From Mucilaginibacter sp. UBA5151 (lineage in GTDB: Bacteria > Bacteroidota > Bacteroidia > Sphingobacteriales > Sphingobacteriaceae): a stretch of 35,875 nt of DNA. Of this stretch, positions 25,041 to 33,373 are shown one piece after another (the first letter of the stretch is position 1; every line of letters starts with the position of its first letter). The notes under the pieces were generated by a model, which ran no database searches, was not told the DNA's origin, and worked only from the letters and a program-made list of their open reading frames with translations. A program made the translations under genes and the position numbers. The stretch is taken from the NCBI GenBank assembly GCA_002413785.1, contig DHXR01000084.1, positions 23,868-59,742 on the forward strand. Reading direction: 5' to 3'.

Positions 25041-25137
25041 ATCTGGTTGATTGAGTTGATTAAGTTGGATTAGGTTGATTGAGTTGTACCTGGTTAACAA
25101 GTAGCGTACTACTCACCCAATCAACTTAATCAACCAT
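25041..25137. repeat. GTTGATTGAGTTGATTAAG repeat before mqnD
   Basis: Tandem-like GTTGATT(G/A)AGTT units at 25046-25087 and an inverted ACCCAATCAACTTAATCAACC copy at 25116-25136. Together they fill the mqnB-mqnD gap and form the whole mqnD leader. Confidence 0.7.
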
Positions 25138-25147
25138 TTACCCCACC

Positions 25148-25816
25148 TCAGGCGTACAGCTTTAAAAATTCAAGGGCAAAGGTATTCAGATTTTTTATAG
25201 CAAGCCCTATTTCCCAATGATCGCGGTTCCGTTTTTCAACATAATTTGACACTGCCCTGATTTGTATGCAGGGCACATTCATCTGGTGGCAGGCGTAAAA
25301 AAATGCTGCGCCTTCCATACTTTCCAATTGCGGGTGCAGCCTTTCGGTTACTTTTCTGATAGATGCTTCATTGCCATGTACGGTATTTACGGTAATAGCT
25401 GTCGCGGTTTTAAGGTTAAAGGTATTGAACAGGTTATACAGGTTTGAAAGCTTTGTGGATGGAAAATAAGTATCCTGGCCAAACCCCATTTTTTCGATGG
25501 ATAAAAAGGTAGTATCATCCTCAGCGCCAAGTTCCGCAAAAGTATCTCCGGTTATTTCAATTACCTCGCCTAAGGCAATACCCTTGTCGAAACTGCCGGC
25601 AATGCCCAGATTAACAACAAGGTCATATTTATTTGCAACCAAATGCCTGCCCAGCGCGAAAGCCGTAGCCACCATGCCGACGCCGGTGACGAGTAGTTGG
25701 CAGTTCGTAGTTGGCAGTTGGCAGATGGGGCCATCAAAATCCGAAATCGAACATCCGAAATCCGAAATCAATGGCATAACTTCTTCCGCTGTAGCGGCAA
25801 CAACCAATATCTTCAT
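25148..25816 (-). CDS. mqnB: futalosine hydrolase
   Basis: A 222-residue nucleosidase-family enzyme, next-to-next step of the futalosine pathway beside mqnD. Conserved parts: N-terminal MKILVVAATAEEV, VTGVGMVATAFALGRHL, VNLGIAGSF, and SMEGAAFFYACHQMNVPCIQIRAVSNYVEKRNRDHW with the catalytic region. Residues ~17-41 (DFGCSISDFDGPICQLPTTNCQL) are repeat-encoded and are probably a lineage-specific replacement of a variable loop between strands 1 and 2. The gene is divergent from queD, with a ~75-nt shared upstream region. Confidence 0.92.
   Translation of the reverse strand: MKILVVAATAEEVMPLISDFGCSISDFDGPICQLPTTNCQLLVTGVGMVATAFALGRHLVANKYDLVVNLGIAGSFDKGIALGEVIEITGDTFAELGAEDDTTFLSIEKMGFGQDTYFPSTKLSNLYNLFNTFNLKTATAITVNTVHGNEASIRKVTERLHPQLESMEGAAFFYACHQMNVPCIQIRAVSNYVEKRNRDHWEIGLAIKNLNTFALEFLKLYA
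25694..25768. repeat. two repeat families, in frame inside mqnB
   Basis: On the coding strand: GATTTCGGATGTTCGATTTCGG units (25741-25768), followed by CCAACTGCCAACTACGAACTGCCAACT units (~25694-25722). Both are typical of spacer repeats, yet they keep the reading frame. Confidence 0.75.
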
Positions 25817-25867
25817 ATTGCTTTTTTTATGACGCTAAGATAGAACATAAGCCCTGTTTTTGTTTTG

Positions 25868-25875
25868 TATATTTG
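25868..25875 (+). promoter_or_regulatory. -7 element before the queD-like gene
   Basis: TATATTTG, an exact TAnnTTTG match, 15 nt before the ATG at 25890, implying a very short leader. A -33 element is not obvious. Confidence 0.4.
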
Positions 25876-25892
25876 CACCAATATTTGTTATG

Positions 25893-26309
25893 ATGATATT
25901 TATTACGCGCAAAGAACATTTTAACGCTGCACACCGCATGTACCGTGAAGAATGGAGCGAAGAAAAAAATGCTGAAGTATTTGGCAAATGCGCCAATCCA
26001 AACTGGCATGGTCACAATTATAACCTGTTTGTAACCGTAAAGGGCGAGATTACTTATGAAACCGGTTACCTGATAAACCTGAAAGAATTAAAAATAATTA
26101 TAAACGATCATGTAATTGAAAAACTGGATCATAAAAACATCAATATGGATGTTGATTTTATGACCGGGAAAATGGCATCAACAGAGATACTTTGCATTGA
26201 AATTTTTAACCAGCTAAAAGCACCTATTGAAGCATACCAGGGTGTTTTTTTACATTCGGTGAAATTATCCGAAACTGAAAACAATTCCGCCGAATATTTT
26301 GGCGGTTAA
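25893..26309 (+). CDS. queD: 6-pyruvoyl-tetrahydropterin synthase family (QueD-like)
   Basis: About 138-139 residues starting at one of two adjacent ATGs (25890 or 25893). The zinc-binding His residues are in KEHFNAAHRM and NWHGHNYN; the catalytic Cys precedes the latter (GKCANPNWHGH). It uses dihydroneopterin triphosphate, the product of FolE encoded 9 nt downstream. It is either QueD, making carboxy-tetrahydropterin for queuosine, or a PTPS making tetrahydropterin; no other queuosine gene in the window settles this. Confidence 0.85.
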   Translation: MIFITRKEHFNAAHRMYREEWSEEKNAEVFGKCANPNWHGHNYNLFVTVKGEITYETGYLINLKELKIIINDHVIEKLDHKNINMDVDFMTGKMASTEILCIEIFNQLKAPIEAYQGVFLHSVKLSETENNSAEYFGG

Positions 26310-26318
26310 ACCTCAAAA

Positions 26319-26957
26319 ATGATTGACGAAAATTCTATCCCCGACCGTGATGAAGGCATCGACGGTTATGTGAAAATTGACAGGTACAACCCGGCGCTGA
26401 TTGACAATTTATCTGCTCATTACAAGGATATTTTAAAGCAGATAGGCGAAAAACCGGAGCGTGAAGGTTTGTTAAAAACCCCCGAGCGCGTTGCCAAGGC
26501 TTTATTATACCTTACACATGGATATGATCTGGATGCCAGGGAAATTCTTAACTCTGCGATGTTTAGAGAAGACTACAGCCAAATGGTTATTGTGAAAGAT
26601 ATTGAAGTATATTCAATGTGCGAGCATCATATATTGCCGTTTTTTGGCAAAGCCCATGTGGCCTATATCCCTAACGGGCATGTGGTGGGACTAAGCAAAA
26701 TACCAAGGGTTGTTGATGTTTTTGCCCGCCGGTTACAGGTGCAGGAGCGCCTCACCAACGAAATCCGCGATTGCATACAGGAAACTTTACAGCCATTGGG
26801 TGTTGGGATAGTTATTGAATGCCGTCACCTTTGCATGAGTATGCGCGGTGTGCAAAAACAAAATTCGGTGACCACCACATCGGCATTTACCGGGGAGTTT
26901 TTAAAAGAAAAAACACGTACTGAATTTTTGAATTTGATTTCGTCGAAATTGAGTTAG
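26319..26957 (+). CDS. folE: GTP cyclohydrolase I
   Basis: A 212-residue enzyme turning GTP into dihydroneopterin triphosphate for folate and the QueD pathway. Zinc and catalytic residues are visible: C101-E-H103-H104 in YSMCEHHILPFFG, and C172 in IECRHLCMSMRGVQ. KPEREGLLKTPERVAKA is the usual N-terminal signature. The gene is tightly coupled to the queD-like gene upstream. Its stop TAG begins a TTCATTGGTTCA-type repeat. Confidence 0.96.
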   Translation: MIDENSIPDRDEGIDGYVKIDRYNPALIDNLSAHYKDILKQIGEKPEREGLLKTPERVAKALLYLTHGYDLDAREILNSAMFREDYSQMVIVKDIEVYSMCEHHILPFFGKAHVAYIPNGHVVGLSKIPRVVDVFARRLQVQERLTNEIRDCIQETLQPLGVGIVIECRHLCMSMRGVQKQNSVTTTSAFTGEFLKEKTRTEFLNLISSKLS

Positions 26958-27101
26958 TTCATTGGTTCACTGGTTCAGTAGTTCATTAGTAAAAAGTTGG
27001 TTGCGTTATTTTAAATTTATTTAATTTGCACAGGTGCTTTAATCTACAATATAATGGATATTGCACCAATGAACAAATGAACCAGTGAACTAATAAACCA
27101 C
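26957..27101. repeat. inverted TTCA(C/T)TGGTTCA repeats in the folE-fabD gap
   Basis: GTTCATTGGTTCACTGGTTC-type units (26957-26990) and the inverse (27068-27101) flank an AT-rich centre with TTAATTTG near 27021-27028, a weak -7 candidate for fabD. The right arm touches the fabD ATG. Confidence 0.65.
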
Positions 27102-27102
27102 T

Positions 27103-27990
27103 ATGAAAGCATATATATTCCCGGGGCAGGGCGCCCAGTTTGTTGGTATGGGTAAAGACCTGTATGAACAATCTGAAGAAGCCCGTAAACAATTTGAACA
27201 AGCCAACGAAATTCTTGGCTTTCGAATTACTGACATTATGTTTGACGGCACTGTTGAAGACCTTAAACAAACAAACGTTACGCAGCCGGCTATTTTTTTA
27301 CATTCGGTAATTTTAGCGAATGTATTGGGTGAAGAATTTAAGCCTGACATGGCTGCCGGCCACTCTTTGGGCGAGTTTTCGGCCCTGGTTGCCTGTAAAG
27401 CCTTATCTTTTGAAGACGGCCTGCGTTTGGTGGCCGCACGTGCCAATGCCATGCAAAAAGCCTGCGAAATTCAGCCCTCAACTATGGCGGCTATTATCGG
27501 ACTTGATGATTTTACGGTTGAAGATGTCTGCCAACGCATCAGCGATATCGTAGTACCGGCCAATTATAACTGCCCGGGGCAGCTGGTTATTTCGGGCACT
27601 ATTGCCGGGGTTGACAAAGCCTGTGAAGAGTTAAAGGCAGCCGGCGCCAAAAGGGCGCTGAAACTTAATGTCGGCGGCGCTTTCCACTCGCCTTTAATGG
27701 AAGCCGCCAGGGTTGAACTGGAGCATGCAATTGTACATACTGAAATAAAAGCGCCGGTTTGCCCCATCTATCAAAATATTGACGCCAGGCCTTATACCGA
27801 CCCGGCGCTGATAAAGCATAATTTAATTGCGCAGCTTACCAGCCCTGTTCGCTGGACACAAACTGTAAAACATATACTGGAAGATGGCGCAACGTCATTT
27901 ACGGAGGTGGGGCCTGGCAACGTATTGCAGGGGCTGGTTAAAAAAGTTGACCGCCATATACCGACCGAAAGCGCGGAGTTTAAGTCTTAA
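27103..27990 (+). CDS. fabD: malonyl-CoA:ACP transacylase
   Basis: A 295-residue enzyme that loads malonyl groups onto acyl carrier protein for fatty-acid synthesis. The nucleophile is S88 in AAGHSLGEFSALVA; the catalytic His is H195 in GGAFHSPLM; the N-terminal FPGQGAQFVGMG motif is intact. Length is normal. The last codons (FKS, stop) lie in an AAGTCTTAAGTC repeat, so the terminus may have been trimmed or replaced. Confidence 0.96.
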   Translation: MKAYIFPGQGAQFVGMGKDLYEQSEEARKQFEQANEILGFRITDIMFDGTVEDLKQTNVTQPAIFLHSVILANVLGEEFKPDMAAGHSLGEFSALVACKALSFEDGLRLVAARANAMQKACEIQPSTMAAIIGLDDFTVEDVCQRISDIVVPANYNCPGQLVISGTIAGVDKACEELKAAGAKRALKLNVGGAFHSPLMEAARVELEHAIVHTEIKAPVCPIYQNIDARPYTDPALIKHNLIAQLTSPVRWTQTVKHILEDGATSFTEVGPGNVLQGLVKKVDRHIPTESAEFKS

Positions 27991-28098
27991 GTCCGAAGTC
28001 TTTAGTCTTAAGTTGGCAGTCAGAATCAAGAGTCAAGAATCAAGACCGGGACGGTACGACTCAAGACTACAGACTCAGAACTTCAGACTTCAAAACGT
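27982..28098. repeat. AAGTCTTAAGTC / GACTCAAGACT spacer repeats
   Basis: Degenerate AAGTC-containing units after fabD (27982-28014) and AGACT-containing inverse units (28019-28098) that can pair. They fill the fabD-kinase gap together with the last fabD codons. Confidence 0.65.
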
Positions 28099-28140
28099 GG
28101 CGTTGTTTTTGCTCTGAATTGACATTAGTTAAATAATCAG

Positions 28141-31100
28141 TTGGGTACATCCGGAAAAATACGCGTAATGCTGCTGCTGTTAAGCGCCAGCCTGCTTTTT
28201 ACAGCAATTATTGTCCAAAAAACTTATGCGCCTGAAAATAATCTTGATCAATCGGCGCAAACCCTTGAGCATAACCTGAACAAAAAAGAAAGGTATATAA
28301 CTGATATACTATACCAAAAAAAAGGCTTTGACCAACTAAAAAAGCTTTCTTATAATCCTTTGGAAGGGTTAAAGATGATCCAGCATTTTACGACCGACAA
28401 AAATATTTGGTTTATTACCACAACAAATGGCCGGGTAAGTTTTTGGAGCGGTGTAAAAGTTATACCTGAACATCCTGATATTATAAAAGAGGGATATTCT
28501 TTCATAAAGCAACCCAATGGCTATTACGAGGCTATTAAAAGAAGTGAAGGTAAGTTCTCCGCGATTTTTTTTATTCCTGTAAAATTGGATTACGCCTTTG
28601 TAAACCAATACCTTCAAAACACATTTGCAGTTGATCTTCTTAAAGACAATAACATTCAAATAGCCGACTTTACTGATAAAAATATACATGACATACACAG
28701 CAGCAACGAAACCTATTTGTTTTCTGTTAAAGTAAAGTCAGGAGAAACAAACAGTACTTTTTTTTATTATGAATTGGCAATTTGGGTTTTAACGTTGATC
28801 AGTTTTTGTGTATTAGTGCATAATGTTTGTAATTATGTTTCCGAAAAGGGTTACCCGATCGTCTCATTATTTTTTTTAGCGGGTTTTATAGTTTTGGTCA
28901 GGTTTATCAATCTGCATTATGGATGGCCCGATTTTACTTATAGGCTCAAGGTTTTTGATCCTGTTTTTTATGCCTCAGGCAAAGCTGATCCTTCCTTAGG
29001 CGATCTGTGCATTAATATTTTATTTATCTGCTGGTTTGCCGTGTTTTTGTACACCCGGCGCTTCAGGTTTTTAAAGAAATCGCCGGGTAAAGTTGCCGGG
29101 TATTGTATATTTATCGGGGGCATAATAACCCTTATCATAAGTTCAACTTCTTTTGTAAATCTTTTCTATGGGCTCGTGCGCAACTCAAAAATAAGTTTTG
29201 ATATAAGCAATGTACTTAATCTTTCTTTTTTTAGCTTATTAGGGGTTGCCATGTTGTGTTTTAGTTTTCTGATATTTTACCTCCTCACCGAGGTGTTTTT
29301 ATCCGTAGCTATCAGGCTCGGCATCCCCAACACTCAAAAGGCCATTATATTTGCCGTAAGCATTGTTTTAGCTACCGCAATTTCGGCTTACTACCAGGGC
29401 TTTACGCTGTTTTATGTGCTTTGGGGCTTTCTTGTCGTTACCAGGGTTTACGCATACCGGTACAAAAACAGGCTGCTCGATTCCGGCTCTTTGGCCATCA
29501 TAATTTTAGTATGTGCACTTATTTCCTCTATAAAGCTCAACTATTTTGAGTCGTTCAAAGAAGGGGAAACCCGAAAGGCTTTTATTCAGAAGCTGGAAGT
29601 CCCGGATGACGCAGGTGCTGACGTCATTTTTAAAAAGGTAGAACAGCAAATAATTACTGATCCCTCCATCATTCATTATTTTAAGAATAGCCTTTATAAT
29701 AACGATTACGTAAGGACCCGCCTGCAAAAACTTTATTTTAATGGGTATTTGTCAAAATATGAATTTAAAGTATATGAATTTGATAGCCATGAGCAGCCGC
29801 TTTCAGCCGATAAAAGTTACGATCTGAATGTATTTAAGGATCTTGTTCTTTACAGCTCATACAAAGTTTCAGGCTATTTTTACCGCGGGAACGAGTCATT
29901 TGGGTTCCTTGATTATTTTGCCATCCTACCGGTAATGCAAAATAATTCAAGATTAGGTACGATAGTAATTGAGTTAAAATCAAAACCCTTACAGGTGGCC
30001 CCTTCTTTCCCCGGCTCGCTGATAGAAACCCGGGAAGGCCTTGAAGATGAATTTAAAGGCTATTCTTATGCTTTTTATATTGACAACAAATTGCTGACCC
30101 AAAACGGCAATTATGTTTATAACCTCGTTAACACCGATTTAAAAGGGCAGTTAAAAAAGTATATTATTAAAACCACAAAAAGCAGCGGCAACGAATGGTA
30201 TTCGCGGTTCACCACATATAGTCATCTGATTTATAAACCGAGTGAGCGTAACCTTATTGTAGTTAGTAAGGAAGATGATGCCTTGCTTTTTGGGGTAACG
30301 TCCATGACTTTCTTTTTTGTAATATTCCTGTTGTTTAGTGTTGTCGTTATCATCTTACAATGGCTTTGGCTGAGGATGAAAATATTAACTATCAAAAACA
30401 ACACGGTAAAGTGGAGTTTTAAAATAAACTTCGATCTGATATTATATAGAACAAGGATTCAATTTTCTATGGTATTTGCGGTAGTTGCTACTTTGATATT
30501 GGTGGGTATTATTACTTTTTTCTCTATAAGCACGCAGTATCAAACACAACAGGACAAGACCATCAGGGATAAGATAACAAAAATTGCAGCGGCGTTTGAA
30601 AACGGGCCGTATAATAAATATTTAACAAAAATAAATGAAAAAACCCAGGTAGATTTTAATGATTTTGCAAACACCTTCTCTGCGGACCTTACTCTGTTTG
30701 ATCTGAAGGGCAATGTGCTGATCAGCACCCAGCCAAAAATCTATGAATACGGGTTACAGGCAGGCTGGATGAACGCAAAGGCGTTTATTAACCTGGATAA
30801 ACTGCAAAAGTCGGAATTTGTTAACAATGAAATTATAGGCCGGCTTGATTATAAAGCCGCTTATATGCCATTACGCAATTCAAAATACGAAACTATTGCT
30901 TTCCTGCAGTTACCTTATTTTTCCAATGAGACGGATTATAAAGAGCGCATAGGGTCACTGCTGAATATCATGATCAATGTTTACGCTCTGGTTTTTATAG
31001 CTATCGGATTATTTGCTGTATTTATTGCAAGGCGAATTACATCGCCGCTGAATTTTATCCAGTATAGTTTGAGTAAAACCATGTATGGTAAAAAAAATGA

Positions 31101-31881
31101 ACCGATTAGCTGGAACCGCAATGACGAAATTGGGGCGCTTGTAAAAGAATATAATAAGATGATATCGGTGCTTGAGGCCAGCGCACAAAAATTAGCACAG
31201 TCAGAAAGGGAAAGCGCCTGGCGCGAAATGGCAAAACAGGTTGCCCACGAAATTAAAAACCCGCTAACACCTTTAAAACTTGGGTTACAGTTACTGGATA
31301 AATCATGGAAAGATAAAGACCCTAAATTTGATCAGAAATTTGAAAAATTCAGTAAATCATTTGTAGAGCAAATTGAAAGCCTTTCATCTATTGCATCTGA
31401 ATTTTCGGCCTTTGCAAAAATGCCCGAAACAAACCTTGAACGGATAAATATTTTTGATGTATTGGGCCAGGCTGTTACCATTTTTAAAGAAATGGATAAC
31501 ATACAAATTCTATACCAGTTACCCGAAACACCATTTTTTATAAACGCCGACCGCGATCAGCTGTTAAGGTGTTTTAATAACCTGTTAAAAAATGCCATTG
31601 AGGCAACGGCATCGCAAAAGCCTGGAGTAATTGAAATAAACTACATGGTTACAAGTAAAAACATTTTGCTCACAATAAAAGACAATGGAGAAGGCATACC
31701 GGAGAATTTGCGGGAAAAAATATTTGAGCCCAATTTTACTACCAAAAGTTCGGGCACAGGGCTTGGATTGGCTTTTGTAAAAAACGCTGTTGGAAATGCC
31801 GGAGGTAAGGTTTGGTTTGAGACTATTGTAGGTGGTGGAACCACTTTTTATTTTAGTTTGCCGGCAGCTGATCAGGCTTAG
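28141..31881 (+). CDS. large NtrY-like membrane sensor histidine kinase
   Basis: A 1246-residue kinase. The start is TTG at 28141, because GKIRV before the first membrane segment gives a normal positive N-terminus; ATG at 28168 is the alternative. TM1 (~9-27), an extracytoplasmic domain (~28-208), a multi-helix membrane block (~210-465), a second sensor region (~468-715), TMs at ~716-744 and ~774-797, a third extracytoplasmic region, TM ~943-965, then HAMP. H1036 is the phosphorylation site in AHEIKNPLTPLKLG; the N box is FNNLLKNAIEA (~1145-1155), G1 DNGEGIP, G2 GTGLGLAFVK. No response regulator is adjacent. The signal is unknown. Confidence 0.9.
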   Translation: MGTSGKIRVMLLLLSASLLFTAIIVQKTYAPENNLDQSAQTLEHNLNKKERYITDILYQKKGFDQLKKLSYNPLEGLKMIQHFTTDKNIWFITTTNGRVSFWSGVKVIPEHPDIIKEGYSFIKQPNGYYEAIKRSEGKFSAIFFIPVKLDYAFVNQYLQNTFAVDLLKDNNIQIADFTDKNIHDIHSSNETYLFSVKVKSGETNSTFFYYELAIWVLTLISFCVLVHNVCNYVSEKGYPIVSLFFLAGFIVLVRFINLHYGWPDFTYRLKVFDPVFYASGKADPSLGDLCINILFICWFAVFLYTRRFRFLKKSPGKVAGYCIFIGGIITLIISSTSFVNLFYGLVRNSKISFDISNVLNLSFFSLLGVAMLCFSFLIFYLLTEVFLSVAIRLGIPNTQKAIIFAVSIVLATAISAYYQGFTLFYVLWGFLVVTRVYAYRYKNRLLDSGSLAIIILVCALISSIKLNYFESFKEGETRKAFIQKLEVPDDAGADVIFKKVEQQIITDPSIIHYFKNSLYNNDYVRTRLQKLYFNGYLSKYEFKVYEFDSHEQPLSADKSYDLNVFKDLVLYSSYKVSGYFYRGNESFGFLDYFAILPVMQNNSRLGTIVIELKSKPLQVAPSFPGSLIETREGLEDEFKGYSYAFYIDNKLLTQNGNYVYNLVNTDLKGQLKKYIIKTTKSSGNEWYSRFTTYSHLIYKPSERNLIVVSKEDDALLFGVTSMTFFFVIFLLFSVVVIILQWLWLRMKILTIKNNTVKWSFKINFDLILYRTRIQFSMVFAVVATLILVGIITFFSISTQYQTQQDKTIRDKITKIAAAFENGPYNKYLTKINEKTQVDFNDFANTFSADLTLFDLKGNVLISTQPKIYEYGLQAGWMNAKAFINLDKLQKSEFVNNEIIGRLDYKAAYMPLRNSKYETIAFLQLPYFSNETDYKERIGSLLNIMINVYALVFIAIGLFAVFIARRITSPLNFIQYSLSKTMYGKKNEPISWNRNDEIGALVKEYNKMISVLEASAQKLAQSERESAWREMAKQVAHEIKNPLTPLKLGLQLLDKSWKDKDPKFDQKFEKFSKSFVEQIESLSSIASEFSAFAKMPETNLERINIFDVLGQAVTIFKEMDNIQILYQLPETPFFINADRDQLLRCFNNLLKNAIEATASQKPGVIEINYMVTSKNILLTIKDNGEGIPENLREKIFEPNFTTKSSGTGLGLAFVKNAVGNAGGKVWFETIVGGGTTFYFSLPAADQA

Positions 31882-31914
31882 GCTATTCCCTTCGACGTTA
31901 TTAGGTTAAGGAAT

Positions 31915-31987
31915 TTAATATCGAACACCGGATGTTGAATATTGAAGTAACCTCCGGCGTTCGGCATTCAAAATTCATTATTCGATA
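31915..31987. repeat. AATATCGAA inverted spacer repeat
   Basis: TAATATCGAACACCGGATG ... CATTCAAAATTCATTATTCGATAT forms an imperfect inverted repeat. Related to the repeat at 22298-22335. Confidence 0.6.
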
Positions 31988-32040
31988 TTTCATTCTTTCT
32001 CTTAAACTTAATAGTATTGACAGTCTTCTTTATAGTTAAT

Positions 32041-32077
32041 AAAAAGTCCCCCTACCAAGTGACAGGGGGACTTTTTT
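32041..32077. terminator. bidirectional intrinsic terminator
   Basis: 13-bp perfect arms AAAAAGTCCCCCT / AGGGGGACTTTTT around a 10-nt loop, flanked by A and T runs. It serves the histidine kinase on the + strand and the convergent coiled-coil gene on the - strand. Confidence 0.92.
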
Positions 32078-32148
32078 ATATTAACTGAAAGCCCCGCGTT
32101 TTTTTATCAATCTCTTCCCATCAGGGGAAATTTATAGGACGGGTGTTT

Positions 32149-33063
32149 TTATTTCAGTTCAAAGCCTGATTTTCCCATAGTATATCCATCTGCATAAAGC
32201 AATACGGTATAAGTCCCTTTTTGGAAAGCAGCAGGGTTTAACCAATCGATGGTATAGGCGCTGCCGTCATCTTTAAAATCAATAGCTGTCTTATAAGTAA
32301 ATTGAAGTTCCTGGCCGTCGGCATTAAAGGGGCCCGAATCGGATTCAGTGATCAGGTTGCCTGTCGGGTCGATAATACGAATAAAAATATCATGCATGCC
32401 TTTCTGGGCAACCGAATTACCGGCAACGGTAAAGTTTATCTTGATCTTTTTTGCAGGCGCGGCGCGCTTTGTGTCAACTTCTTTGCCGCTGCCTTTTATT
32501 TTATAGGCAACAATATCGGCAGCAGCTAATTTTATTGCTGAAGCTACCTTAACTTTTACACCCAGATCCTGGTTTTGTTTTACAAGGCCTGAATCTTTCT
32601 GATTTACTGTTTTAAGTGTAGTTTTTAAAGTATCCCTCTCTGAAGCTAAGGAAGTATTTTGTTTTTTCAGCTCTTCGATGTCAGCTGTATATTTAGTTAC
32701 AAAATACCGCAGCTGTTTTACATTCTCCTGAGCCTGGGCAAGTTCGGCGACAGTTAATTTACCTTTTGACAGTTTTGTACGCAAGACTTTGATTTCAGCC
32801 TTTAGTGAATCTGTTCGCTCTGTCATTGCTGCAGACATTTTGGTTTTGTCGGTATTTACCGTTTCAATTTGGGCTTCCAGGCTATCCAGTTCGGTTTGCA
32901 GCCTGGTTTTTTCATCATTCTGATAAACAATTCTTGTATCAGACTTATTTTTTTGAAGGTATAAATAGACATCAGTGGCCAGCAAAGCCAATACTACAAC
33001 TATGAGGAAGTAAATGACATTTGAATTGTTTTTTTTGGGTGTTTGCCCTGTTGGATTTTCCAT
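32149..33063 (-). CDS. membrane-anchored coiled-coil protein with C-terminal beta domain
   Basis: A 304-residue protein. A short cytoplasmic N-terminus is followed by one TM (~16-36, VIYFLIVVVLALLATDVYLYL), a long heptad-rich coiled coil (~45-165, ELDSLEAQIETV..., LKAEIKVLRTKLSKG), and a beta-rich domain (~205-304: IKINFTVAGNSVAQKGMHDIFIRIIDPTG...YTVLLYADG). Proteins of this layout are conserved in Bacteroidota but, to my knowledge, without assigned function. A structural or envelope role is inferred. It is monocistronic, with its own terminator and a divergent upstream region shared with the GHL10 gene. Confidence 0.8.
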   Translation of the reverse strand: MENPTGQTPKKNNSNVIYFLIVVVLALLATDVYLYLQKNKSDTRIVYQNDEKTRLQTELDSLEAQIETVNTDKTKMSAAMTERTDSLKAEIKVLRTKLSKGKLTVAELAQAQENVKQLRYFVTKYTADIEELKKQNTSLASERDTLKTTLKTVNQKDSGLVKQNQDLGVKVKVASAIKLAAADIVAYKIKGSGKEVDTKRAAPAKKIKINFTVAGNSVAQKGMHDIFIRIIDPTGNLITESDSGPFNADGQELQFTYKTAIDFKDDGSAYTIDWLNPAAFQKGTYTVLLYADGYTMGKSGFELK

Positions 33064-33373
33064 AGCTTTAGTTTTTTAGTTTTTCCGTGTAGTTAAATAT
33101 AAGTCGCATAAATTAATAAACTCAATATTGGGGCTGATATTACTAATATTTTCCCCAATTAGCATGATTTTTGAGTTTTATTATTGATTTACCCCCATTT
33201 TAGGTATATAAAACATGAAAATAACATTTCCACGTTTTATAAATTTAATTTATCAAACGGCTAAAATTAAACACAATAACAATAATTCGCAAAATAGAAA
33301 GTAAATATTATGTCTGATACTAAAACTGTTAAGCTATGAGTTTATATCTTTGCAACTAATAATTAATGATTTA
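33064..33373. other. divergent intergenic region
   Basis: 310 AT-rich bases between the divergent coiled-coil and GHL10 genes. On the - strand TTATATTTAAC near 33095-33104 is a possible -7 element of the coiled-coil gene. On the + strand TATCTTTG (33345-33352) matches TAnnTTTG for the GHL10 gene. No gene, hairpin or known repeat is seen. Confidence 0.45.
33345..33352 (+). promoter_or_regulatory. -7 element before the GHL10 gene
   Basis: TATCTTTG, an exact TAnnTTTG match, 22 nt before the ATG at 33374. No clear -33 TTG. Confidence 0.45.
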
